A stretch of 64,000 bases of DNA from Hymenobacter siberiensis (lineage in GTDB: Bacteria; Bacteroidota; Bacteroidia; Cytophagales; Hymenobacteraceae). Both the position numbers and the translations under genes were made by a program. Below the pieces are notes generated by a model. The model had not been told where the DNA came from and made no database searches. It worked only from the letters and a program-made list of their open reading frames with translations. Positions 16,548 to 23,734 of this stretch are shown here, piece after piece (the first letter of the stretch is position 1; every line of letters starts with the position of its first letter). The stretch covers positions 2,294,001 through 2,358,000 of the forward strand of contig NZ_JAHLZZ010000001.1 in NCBI RefSeq assembly GCF_018967845.1. The letters are read 5' to 3'.

Positions 16548-16625
16548 CCAAATTATTACTATCGTAGTAGCATCTTGGATGTGTCGACGATGTAAAAGCT
16601 CAATAGAACTGCCTAAGCAATAGAA

Positions 16626-16649
16626 AGCCCCTTCACCACTGCAGGGGCT
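16626..16649. terminator. Hairpin between the two-gene module and the MFS gene
   Basis: AGCCCCT and AGGGGCT pair around a 10-nt loop. There is no strong T-run, so termination is only probable. It lies downstream of the MFS gene on the minus strand. Confidence 0.4.
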
Positions 16650-16712
16650 CCGTATTGCGGCAAGTTTCGGTGGGTTATTCGGCCGGCTGGGTCTGGGGCC
16701 GCTTCATATCCC

Positions 16713-17888
16713 TCACGCTTCTACCACCTGTCGCCCCTGCCACAGCGCCCACAGCCCCAGCGCCGGCCCCACGGCCAGCGGCAGCAGCAGCAGCAGGTGC
16801 TGCGGCAGCTGCGGCCCCAGCCAGCCGGTGAGCTGCACGCTGATAATAGTGAGGGAAAAGCCCAGGCAGTTGACGATAGTCAGCGCGGCCCCGCGCGTTT
16901 CGGCGGGGGCATGCCGGGCCACCAGCGTCGAAAACATCGGCGAATCGGCCACCACCACCAGCCCCCAGAACCCCAGAAAAGCCCCCAGCGCCGCTCCCGA
17001 GCCCGTGCCCAGCACGAGGCCCGATGCCAGGCAGCAGATGCCCGACAGCGCCAGCGCCCCGGTTGCGACGCGGGCCGGCCCCAGGCGCTGGGCCAGCAGC
17101 CCCGCGCCCACGCAGGCCAGGCTGCCCCCGCCAATGATGCCGAACGACAGCAGCGGCACCGGCAGCGCCGCCCCCGCGTGCCGGGCATTGAAGGCCGCCA
17201 GCACCACCGGCACGAAGGCCCAGAACGTGTAGAGCTCCCACATGTGCCCGAAGTAGCCAAACGCCGCCGCCCGAAACGCCGGCTGCCGGAACCCCGCCAG
17301 AAACGCCGTGAAAGCCGGGCGCGCGCCGGCCCGGCGGTAAGGGCCATCGGGCACCAGCAGCAGGAGGGCCGCGCCGCCCAGCAGCGCCAGGCCGGAGGTA
17401 GCCCAGGCCACCGCCTGCCAGGGCAACTGCCCGCCCATGCTCTTGAGCAAGTGCGGAAACGCGGTGCCCAGCACCAGCGCCCCCACCAGCCAGCTCAGCG
17501 AGCGGCCCAGCCCGGCCGCGTAGTAGTCGGCCGCTATTTTCATGCCTACCGGGTAGATGCCGGCCAGGAAAAACCCCGTGAGTACCCGGCAGGCCAGCAG
17601 GCCCGCCACTGGCAGCCCCGGCAGCACCAGCCCCAGGTTGCAGAGCGCCGCCAGCGCCGCGCTCAGCGCAAATACCCGCGACGGCGAGAACCGGTCGGCC
17701 ACGGCCAGCAGGGCAAACGCCAGGGTGCCGGCAATGAAACCCAGCTGCACGGCGCTGGTGAGCGAGGCCATAAAGCCGGGCCCCTGGTGCAGGCGCGCCG
17801 CCATATCGGGCGCTACGGCATTGCCGGCAAACCACAGCGAGGTGCAGCAAAACTGCGCCCCCACAATGGTGGGAAGAATACGGGACAT
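16713..17888 (-). CDS. MFS transporter
   Basis: The 391-residue protein is a 12-TM major facilitator. Visible hallmarks are the N-terminal GAQFCCTSLWFAGNAVAPDM, the A-like loop DRFSPSRVFAL near residue 75 and ADSPMFSTLVARHAPAETRG in the second half. Substrate prediction is not possible. The pattern is that of small drug- or sugar-type exporters annotated only as MFS. ATG 17888 fits the first TM helix, and an in-frame ATG ten codons upstream is less likely. It stands alone, between a hairpin downstream and a 167-bp inverted-repeat region upstream. Confidence 0.85.
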   Translation of the reverse strand: MSRILPTIVGAQFCCTSLWFAGNAVAPDMAARLHQGPGFMASLTSAVQLGFIAGTLAFALLAVADRFSPSRVFALSAALAALCNLGLVLPGLPVAGLLACRVLTGFFLAGIYPVGMKIAADYYAAGLGRSLSWLVGALVLGTAFPHLLKSMGGQLPWQAVAWATSGLALLGGAALLLLVPDGPYRRAGARPAFTAFLAGFRQPAFRAAAFGYFGHMWELYTFWAFVPVVLAAFNARHAGAALPVPLLSFGIIGGGSLACVGAGLLAQRLGPARVATGALALSGICCLASGLVLGTGSGAALGAFLGFWGLVVVADSPMFSTLVARHAPAETRGAALTIVNCLGFSLTIISVQLTGWLGPQLPQHLLLLLPLAVGPALGLWALWQGRQVVEA

Positions 17889-17960
17889 GAACGGGAGCGG
17901 GTGGGAGAGAAGCGGCAAAGTACCACCATTTCGCAGAATGCCATTTTCGCTGGCGCCGAC

Positions 17961-18127
17961 GCTGGCCGTAGTTTAGCGCGTAACTACGTGCCACTGGTGG
18001 GGTGAGTCTTCGACTCACGGCCGCCGCGCGGCCAGGCAGTGCCGAACCACCTGGGCCAGGCGGCGAGTTGCGAACGCGCCTCACCAGCAGCCAGCAGTTC
18101 CGCACTGCGCGCTAAACTGCGGCCAGC
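17961..18127. repeat. Inverted-repeat element before argS
   Basis: Twenty-bp outer arms with one mismatch (17961-17980 and 18108-18127, core GTTTAGCGCG) enclose an inner perfect hairpin, GTGAGTC-TTC-GACTCAC (18002-18018). The element occupies most of the 17889-18164 spacer and ends just before the argS promoter. Confidence 0.65.
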
Positions 18128-18152
18128 GCTACGGCTACCCCGTACCAGCCCG

Positions 18153-18160
18153 TACCTTTG
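18153..18160 (+). promoter_or_regulatory. -7 element of argS, leaderless spacing
   Basis: TACCTTTG matches TAnnTTTG and ends 4 bp before the GTG at 18165. Confidence 0.6.
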
Positions 18161-18164
18161 CCCC

Positions 18165-19958
18165 GTGCAACAGTTAGAAAACTCCCTCAAAACCGCCCTG
18201 CAAGCTGCCGCGCAGGCCGTATTCGGCGTAGAAATTCCCGCCGCCAGCCTCACGCTCCAGCCCACGCGCAAGGAGTTTGCCGGCAGCTTCACCCTCGTCA
18301 CGTTTGCGCTCACCAAAGTGCTGGGCAAAGGCCCCGAGCAAATTGGCCAGGCCCTGGGCGAGTGGCTGCAGGCCAACGAGCCCCGCGTGAGCGGCTTCAA
18401 CGTGCTGAAAGGCTTCCTGAACCTCGAAATTGCCGATGCCGAGTGGCTGGCGGTGTTCGAGCAGCTGCGCGCCCAGCCCGCCACCGCGCCCGTGGCCACC
18501 GATGGCCCGCAGAATGTGGTGGTGGAGTACTCCTCGCCCAACACCAACAAGCCCCTGCACCTGGGCCACTTGCGCAACAACTTCCTGGGTTACTCGGTGG
18601 CCGAGATTCTGAAAGCCACCGGCGCCACCGTCACCAAAGCCAACCTGGTGAACGACCGGGGCATCCACATCTGCAAGTCGATGATTGCCTACCAGCACTT
18701 CGGCCAGGGCGAAACCCCCCAGAGCGCGGGCCTGAAGGGCGACCACCTCGCCGGCAAGTACTACGTGCTGTTTGAGAAGCACTACCGCGAGGAAATCCGC
18801 CAGCTTGAGGCCGAAGGCGTGACCAACGAAGTAGCCAAGAAAAGCGCCCCCCTCATGGCCGAGGCCCAGCAGATGCTGCAGGCCTGGGAAGCCGGCGACC
18901 CCGCCGTGAAAGCCCTCTGGAGCCTGATGAACGGCTGGGTGTACGAAGGCTTCGATGCCACATACAAGAACATCGGCGTCGATTTCGATAAGTTTTATTA
19001 TGAATCGGGCACCTACCTGCTGGGCAAGGAGCGGGTAGAGGAAGGTCTGGAAAAGGGCGTATTCTTCAAGAAGGAAAACGGTTCGGTGTGGGTCGATTTG
19101 CAGGCAGAGGGACTTGATGAAAAGCTCCTGCTCCGCGCCGACGGCACCAGCGTCTACATCACCCAGGACCTGGGCACGGCCGAGCTGAAGTACCAGGATT
19201 TTGGCTACGACAGCAGCATCTACGTCATCGCCGACGAGCAGAACTACCACATGCAGGTGCTGCAGGCCACGCTCAAAAAGCTGGGCAAGCCCTACGCTGA
19301 CGCCATCCACCACCTCAGCTATGGCATGGTGGACCTGCCCTCGGGCAAGATGAAGTCGCGCGAAGGCACCGTGGTCGATGCCGACGAGCTGGTGCGTGAC
19401 GTAGTGGCCGCCGCCAAAGCCGCCACCCTCGAAAAAGGCAAAACCGAAGGCCTCAGCGATGCCGAGCTGGAGGAGCTGTACCACATCCTCGGCCTGGGCG
19501 CGCTGAAATACTACCTGCTGAAAGTGGACCCCAAGAAGCGCATGCTCTTCAACCCCGAAGAGTCGGTGAACCTGGAGGGCGACACGGGGCCGTTTATCCA
19601 GTACTCGCACTCGCGCACGGCGGCCGTTCGGCGCAAAGCGGTAGAGCTGGGGGTTGACGAAACCGCCGACTGGGCCAGTGTGACCGAGCTGCACAGCGCC
19701 GACAGCGAGCTGATACAGGAGCTGGCGCGCTACCCGGCTGTGGTGGCAGAAGCCGCGAAGAACCTATCGCCCGCCGTGGTGGCCCAATACGCCTACGACC
19801 TGGCCCGCAACTACAACCGCTTCTACGCCAAAGTGCCCATCTTTGCCGAAACCGACCTGGCCAAGCGCAACCTGCGCCTCGCTCTGTCGGCCCGCACCGG
19901 CGAGCAGCTGAAAGCCGCCTTCGGCCTGCTCGGCATCCAGGTGCCCGAGCGCATGTAA
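18165..19958 (+). CDS. argS: Arginyl-tRNA synthetase
   Basis: This class I synthetase charges tRNA-Arg. The 597-residue protein contains the N-terminal add-1 domain, then SSPNTNKPLHLGHLRNN near residue 126 (HLGH is the HIGH motif). VNDRGIHICKSM follows, and KMKSREGTVVDADEL near 400 stands for KMSKS, the divergent form usual in ArgRS. The C-terminal DALR anticodon domain ends with the typical AFGLLGIQVPERM. GTG 18165 is preferred because it is the first start after a perfect -7 element, and the ArgRS N-terminus (LENSLKTALQAA) begins here. Longer upstream frames cross the inverted repeat. Confidence 0.95.
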   Translation: MQQLENSLKTALQAAAQAVFGVEIPAASLTLQPTRKEFAGSFTLVTFALTKVLGKGPEQIGQALGEWLQANEPRVSGFNVLKGFLNLEIADAEWLAVFEQLRAQPATAPVATDGPQNVVVEYSSPNTNKPLHLGHLRNNFLGYSVAEILKATGATVTKANLVNDRGIHICKSMIAYQHFGQGETPQSAGLKGDHLAGKYYVLFEKHYREEIRQLEAEGVTNEVAKKSAPLMAEAQQMLQAWEAGDPAVKALWSLMNGWVYEGFDATYKNIGVDFDKFYYESGTYLLGKERVEEGLEKGVFFKKENGSVWVDLQAEGLDEKLLLRADGTSVYITQDLGTAELKYQDFGYDSSIYVIADEQNYHMQVLQATLKKLGKPYADAIHHLSYGMVDLPSGKMKSREGTVVDADELVRDVVAAAKAATLEKGKTEGLSDAELEELYHILGLGALKYYLLKVDPKKRMLFNPEESVNLEGDTGPFIQYSHSRTAAVRRKAVELGVDETADWASVTELHSADSELIQELARYPAVVAEAAKNLSPAVVAQYAYDLARNYNRFYAKVPIFAETDLAKRNLRLALSARTGEQLKAAFGLLGIQVPERM

Positions 19959-19966
19959 TTGCCATA

Positions 19967-20077
19967 ACGAGGTAGAGACGCGACACTTCGCGTCTCCTCG
20001 TTGAACGACCGGAACCGCGCCATTCTAAAAATAACATCAGCAACGACGAGACGCGAAGTGTCGCGTCTCTACTTCGT
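19967..20077. repeat. Palindromic element between argS and the LOG gene
   Basis: Left arm 19972-20003 and right arm 20041-20072 are near-perfect reverse complements containing AGAGACGCGACACTTCGCG. The element fills the whole spacer and may also terminate argS transcription. Confidence 0.75.
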
Positions 20078-20086
20078 TCCAGAAAT

Positions 20087-20668
20087 ATGAAAAGCATTGC
20101 CGTTTACTGTGGTTCCAGCGCCGGAACCAATCCGAATTACATTACCCAGGCGCAGGCCCTCGCCAAGGCCATGGTGGCCCAAAACCTCACGCTGGTGTAC
20201 GGCGGCGGCGGCGTGGGCCTCATGGGCACCATCGCCGATGCCGTGTTGGCCCTGGGCGGCCAGGTAGTGGGCGTGATTCCCGATTTTCTGGATGCCAAGG
20301 AGCTGGCTCACAAGGGCTGCACCGAGCTGCACGTGGTGAAATCGATGCACGAGCGCAAGCTGATGATGGCCGACCGCGCCGATGGCTTCATCGCTATGCC
20401 CGGCGGCTACGGCACCCTCGAAGAGCTGTTCGAAGTGCTGACCTGGGGCCAGCTCGGCCTGCACCAGAAGCCCGTGGCCCTGCTGAACGTGGACGGCTAC
20501 TACGACCTGCTCCTGCAATCCCTCGACCGCATGCGCGACGACCAGCTGCTCCGCGCCGAAAACCGCAGCCAGCTCCTGCAATCGGCCAGCCCGGAAGAGT
20601 TGCTGGCGCAGATGACGGCCTACCAGCCCGTGCAGATGGAGAAGTGGCTCACGCCGCGCACCACATGA
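20087..20668 (+). CDS. LOG family protein (TIGR00730 Rossmann fold)
   Basis: The 193-residue protein belongs to the LOG family, nucleotide 5'-monophosphate phosphoribohydrolases that release bases such as cytokinins from their riboside monophosphates. The diagnostic motif AMPGGYGTLEELFEV lies near residue 105, with MHERKLMMADRADGFI just before. The N-terminus has AVYCGSSAGTNP and YGGGGVGLMGTIADA for nucleotide binding. Length is typical. Its physiological substrate in Bacteroidota is unsettled; nucleotide salvage or detoxification is inferred. The stop codon lies within the left arm of a palindrome. Confidence 0.9.
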   Translation: MKSIAVYCGSSAGTNPNYITQAQALAKAMVAQNLTLVYGGGGVGLMGTIADAVLALGGQVVGVIPDFLDAKELAHKGCTELHVVKSMHERKLMMADRADGFIAMPGGYGTLEELFEVLTWGQLGLHQKPVALLNVDGYYDLLLQSLDRMRDDQLLRAENRSQLLQSASPEELLAQMTAYQPVQMEKWLTPRTT

Positions 20669-20729
20669 TGTAGCGCGGTCGTACCCGGTAGGGACTTTTA
20701 GTCCCTACCGGGTACGACCGCGCTACATC
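20667..20729. repeat. Perfect hairpin, family B (GTAGCGCG) copy 1
   Basis: Arms of about 30 bp (20667-20697 and 20700-20729), containing GTAGCGCGGTCGTACCCGG, pair perfectly around a 2-3 nt loop. The left arm overlaps the LOG stop codon. Confidence 0.85.
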
Positions 20730-20791
20730 TAAAACCCTGCAGGCCTTCGTACGGTTACGCACGCAACTGCGCACTTTATCACTTCCAATTC

Positions 20792-21382
20792 ATGAACAAG
20801 TCTCTTCTCCTCACGCTGGCCACTGCCGCTACGGCCGTGGTTTTCATCGCCGCCAAACCGGCTACTCCCACCGCCATGACTGAAACTACGGAAACCACTG
20901 CCGCCCCCGCCTCCGTCTACGATTTCACCGTGAAATCCATCGATGGTAAGGACGTGAAGCTGAGCCAGTACAAGGGCAAGAAGCTGCTGATTGTGAACAC
21001 CGCTTCGGAATGCGGCTTCACCCCGCAGTACAAGGAGCTGGAGGAGCTGTATAAAAAGCACGGCGACAAAGTGACCGTACTCGGCTTCCCGGCCAACAAC
21101 TTCGGCGGCCAGGAGCCCGGCACCGAGGCCCAGATTGCCACCTTCTGCGAAAAGAACTACGGCGTGACGTTCCCGCTCTTCAGCAAGGTGTCGGTGAAAG
21201 GCATCGACACGGCTCCGTTGTTCAAATTCCTAGCTGATAAAACCAAGAACGGGGCCGTGAGCGACGTGCCCACCTGGAATTTCTGCAAATACCTGGTCGA
21301 TGAAAAAGGCCACGTATTGAAATTCTACCCTTCGAAAGTGACGCCCCTGAGCCCCGAGCTGTTGGCTGATATCATGAAGTAA
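20792..21382 (+). CDS. Glutathione peroxidase family protein, exported
   Basis: This thiol peroxidase likely reduces hydroperoxides in the periplasm, probably with thioredoxin-type reductants. The 196-residue protein has a signal peptide (MNKSLLLTLATAATAVVFIAA) and a Thr/Ala-rich linker, then the GPx fold. NTASECGFTPQY contains the peroxidatic Cys, FPANNFGGQEPG contributes the Gln, and TWNFCKYLVD has the Trp-Asn pair. It is a Cys rather than a selenocysteine enzyme. A second Cys (FCEKNYGVTFP) could resolve the sulfenate as in two-Cys types. It is a single gene between a hairpin and a REP-like repeat. Confidence 0.9.
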   Translation: MNKSLLLTLATAATAVVFIAAKPATPTAMTETTETTAAPASVYDFTVKSIDGKDVKLSQYKGKKLLIVNTASECGFTPQYKELEELYKKHGDKVTVLGFPANNFGGQEPGTEAQIATFCEKNYGVTFPLFSKVSVKGIDTAPLFKFLADKTKNGAVSDVPTWNFCKYLVDEKGHVLKFYPSKVTPLSPELLADIMK

Positions 21383-21408
21383 TTTTTGCCGTTTCCTGAA
21401 TACTTCAG

Positions 21409-21509
21409 AACGTCATGCTGAGCGTAGCCGAAGCATCTCTACCGCGCAACTAATTTCGTCGTTGCAACGAAGCGGTAAAAGATGCTTCGGCTTCGCTCAG
21501 CATGACGTT
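21409..21509. repeat. REP-like palindromic repeat, family A copy 2
   Basis: The ends AACGTCATGCTGAGC/GCTCAGCATGACGTT are perfectly complementary, with inner GAAGCATCT/AGATGCTTC. It is the same architecture as the copy at 9478. Confidence 0.8.
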
Positions 21510-21539
21510 CTTTTTTGCTGTTTGATATCTCTTTTGCCC

Positions 21540-22436
21540 ATGTCACCCTGGATTTCTGCATTCCGCCCCCGTACCCTGCCGCTGGCCCTGGCCAGCATCC
21601 TCACCGGCGGCTTTCTGGCCCAGGCGGCCGGCTATTTCAACGGCCCGGTAGTGGCGCTGGCGGCCCTCACCACCATCCTGCTGCAAGTGCTCAGCAATCT
21701 GGCCAACGACTACGGCGACTCCCAGAACGGGGCCGACAGTATCCACCGCCAAGGCCCGCAACGCGCCGTGCAGAGCGGGGCCATCACCCCGGCTCAGATG
21801 AAGCGCGGCATGTGGATTTGCGGCCTGCTGGCGCTGGCCAGCGGCCTCGCGCTGCTGTGGGTGGCGCTGGGCGCGGCGGGTCTGGGGCTGTTTCTGGCGT
21901 TTGTGGCGCTGGGGTTGGCGGCCATCTGGGCGGCAGTGAACTACACGGCGGGCGCTAACCCGTATGGCTACGCGGGTCTGGGCGACATTTCGGTGTTCCT
22001 GTTTTTTGGCATTGTGGGCGTGTGCGGCACGTATTTTTTGCAAACCCGGGCACTGCCGCTGCAGGTGCTGCTGCCGGCCGCCGCGCTGGGCTGCTTCGCC
22101 ACGGCGGTGCTGAACGTGAACAATATCCGCGACATCAACTCCGATGTGCTGGCCGGCAAAATCACCATTCCGGTGCGGCTGGGGCCCATTCATGCGCGGC
22201 GCTACCACTGGCTGCTGCTGGTGCTGGGCCTGGGCTGTGCCACGGTGTTTGTGGCACTCACGTACCATTCGCCGTGGCAGTGGCTGTTTGTGCTGGCTGC
22301 ACCGTTGTTTGCCTTCAACGCCCGGCAGGTGTGGCAGCGGCAGGAATCGATGCAACTCGACCCGCTGCTCAAGCAGATGGCGCTGAGTACGCTGGTATTC
22401 ACGGTACTGTTTGGGGTGGGGCAGGTGCTGGGGTAA
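21540..22436 (+). CDS. menA: 1,4-dihydroxy-2-naphthoate polyprenyltransferase
   Basis: MenA attaches the polyprenyl tail to DHNA in menaquinone synthesis and is an integral inner-membrane UbiA-family enzyme. The 298-residue protein starts MSPWISAFRPRTLPLALAS. The first Mg-diphosphate motif is NDYGDSQNGADS (near residue 59) and the second NNIRDINSDVLAGK (near 199), followed by the MenA-typical TIPVRLGP. About nine TM helices are seen. ATG 21540 fits the conserved N-terminus; a longer in-frame start inside the REP-like repeat is rejected. No other men gene is nearby. Confidence 0.92.
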   Translation: MSPWISAFRPRTLPLALASILTGGFLAQAAGYFNGPVVALAALTTILLQVLSNLANDYGDSQNGADSIHRQGPQRAVQSGAITPAQMKRGMWICGLLALASGLALLWVALGAAGLGLFLAFVALGLAAIWAAVNYTAGANPYGYAGLGDISVFLFFGIVGVCGTYFLQTRALPLQVLLPAAALGCFATAVLNVNNIRDINSDVLAGKITIPVRLGPIHARRYHWLLLVLGLGCATVFVALTYHSPWQWLFVLAAPLFAFNARQVWQRQESMQLDPLLKQMALSTLVFTVLFGVGQVLG

Positions 22437-22605
22437 GCCGCCGGGAAATTAATTGGGGTCGCCGGTATATCTTTCCTGTCCAATGGCCGGCACATTCAGT
22501 CCTCAGTCAAGGTGAATTCTTGCCTTAATAGGCGCGTAAGGTGCTCATTGAAAAGTAGTTGCTGCCAATGAATAGCAGCAGTTAGTCGTCTCAGCTACCC
22601 CGTCA

Positions 22606-23523
22606 ATGCAGCTGCCCAAGGATTTTTTCGACAAACCCGCCCGCGATGTGGCCGAGCTGAACCAGCGCCTGACGGCGCATGTAAACAGCTACAACAATAC
22701 ACCACTGGCATCATGCAGCGGTCTGAGCCCCAATCAGATGGCGGATGTGTTGTACCGGCCGCTGTCGGCTGCGGCGCCCGTGCGCCTGCAAAGCACGCTT
22801 CCCGATGCCGTGCTCGACCAGGTGCCCTTTTTTCGGCAGGTGGAGGAGCTGCTGCGGCTGGTGCAGCGTGAGAAAGTCATCAAACTCACCGCTACCGGCG
22901 CGCTGCCCCGCAAGTTTGTGCAGGAGCTGTATGAGCACGGGCTGATGCGCAGTAAGTATGTGGATGAAGGCTTTATAAAGCTAAACCGGGAGTTTGATTC
23001 CCCCTTCATCGAAATCGCGCACTATCTGGCCCACGTGGCCAAGCTGGTGAAGAAGCCCCTGGGCAAGCTTAGCCTCACCAAAAAAGGAGAAAGTATGCTG
23101 ATTGCCGGGCAGCGCCCCGAGCTGTTCCGGCTGGTGCTCGAGGTGTTTACGGGCCGGCTGCACTGGGGCAGTTTCGACTCGTTTGGCAGTGGCAAATCGC
23201 AAGTAGGGCAGCTGGGCTGGAGCTTTTGCGTGTATTTGCTGGCTCGATTTGGGCAGCAGCCTCGGCCCCTCTCGTTTTATGTAGATAAATACGTGCTGGC
23301 CTTTCCCAATTTTCTGGAGGAGCGGCCTCCGACGAGTTACTGGACGCCGGCCACCTTTATAGACCACCTTTTCAGCAGCCGGGTACTGTATTGCTTTGGC
23401 AAGTGGTTTGGCCTGGTGGAAATCAAAAATGACTCACTAAAGGTTGGTGATGAGCCAACGACCATCAGTGCCAGCCCGGTGCTGTCGCAGCTGTTCGTTG
23501 TAAGCCCGGGAGGCAAAGGATAG
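22606..23523 (+). CDS. Conserved hypothetical protein, 305 aa
   Basis: I cannot assign this protein to a named family. The N-terminus has NNTPLASCSGLSPNQMADVLYRPLS, and a GLSPxQM segment recurs, from memory, in uncharacterised bacterial proteins. The middle (LPRKFVQELYE and KPLGKLSLTKKGE) could form a winged-helix-like unit, and the C-terminus reads SRVLYCFGKWFGLVEI. No signal peptide or TM segments are seen. High-GC codon use is like that of the surrounding genes. It stands alone, with 169 bp upstream in which I see no clear promoter. Confidence 0.65.
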   Translation: MQLPKDFFDKPARDVAELNQRLTAHVNSYNNTPLASCSGLSPNQMADVLYRPLSAAAPVRLQSTLPDAVLDQVPFFRQVEELLRLVQREKVIKLTATGALPRKFVQELYEHGLMRSKYVDEGFIKLNREFDSPFIEIAHYLAHVAKLVKKPLGKLSLTKKGESMLIAGQRPELFRLVLEVFTGRLHWGSFDSFGSGKSQVGQLGWSFCVYLLARFGQQPRPLSFYVDKYVLAFPNFLEERPPTSYWTPATFIDHLFSSRVLYCFGKWFGLVEIKNDSLKVGDEPTTISASPVLSQLFVVSPGGKG

Positions 23524-23670
23524 CCGGATTTGTCGATAGGGCGGAGAGGTATAATCTGCTGAGGACTCCTGTAAACGCCTATCAGCAAGACGAACACCGC
23601 AGGAAATACCCGAAAAATCCTTCTGAGGAAGTGTTGTTAAGTACTTGTGCAGAAGTACTTAAATCAGGAT

Positions 23671-23730
23671 TTCCCCAACGCGAAGAAGCCTCCGTTGCAT
23701 GTGCAGCGGAGGCTTCTTCGCGTTGGGGAA
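23671..23730. terminator. Very strong hairpin abutting the helicase stop codon
   Basis: A perfect 24-bp stem starts TTCCCCAACGCGAAGAAGCC, has a 12-nt loop, and returns as the exact complement. It lies 4 bp beyond the helicase stop (23735) on the minus strand. Confidence 0.8.
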
Positions 23731-23734
23731 GCGG

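Noticed and set aside
14138..16551. Assignment of the AT-rich pair as a Kiwa (KwaA/KwaB) system
   Set aside because: Only the layout (soluble plus 4-TM) is similar. Gene order differs and I see no shared residue motifs.
18174..19694. 506-residue frame antisense to argS
   Set aside because: High-GC genes commonly leave such antisense frames open. It has no promoter or recognisable domain, and argS is unambiguous.
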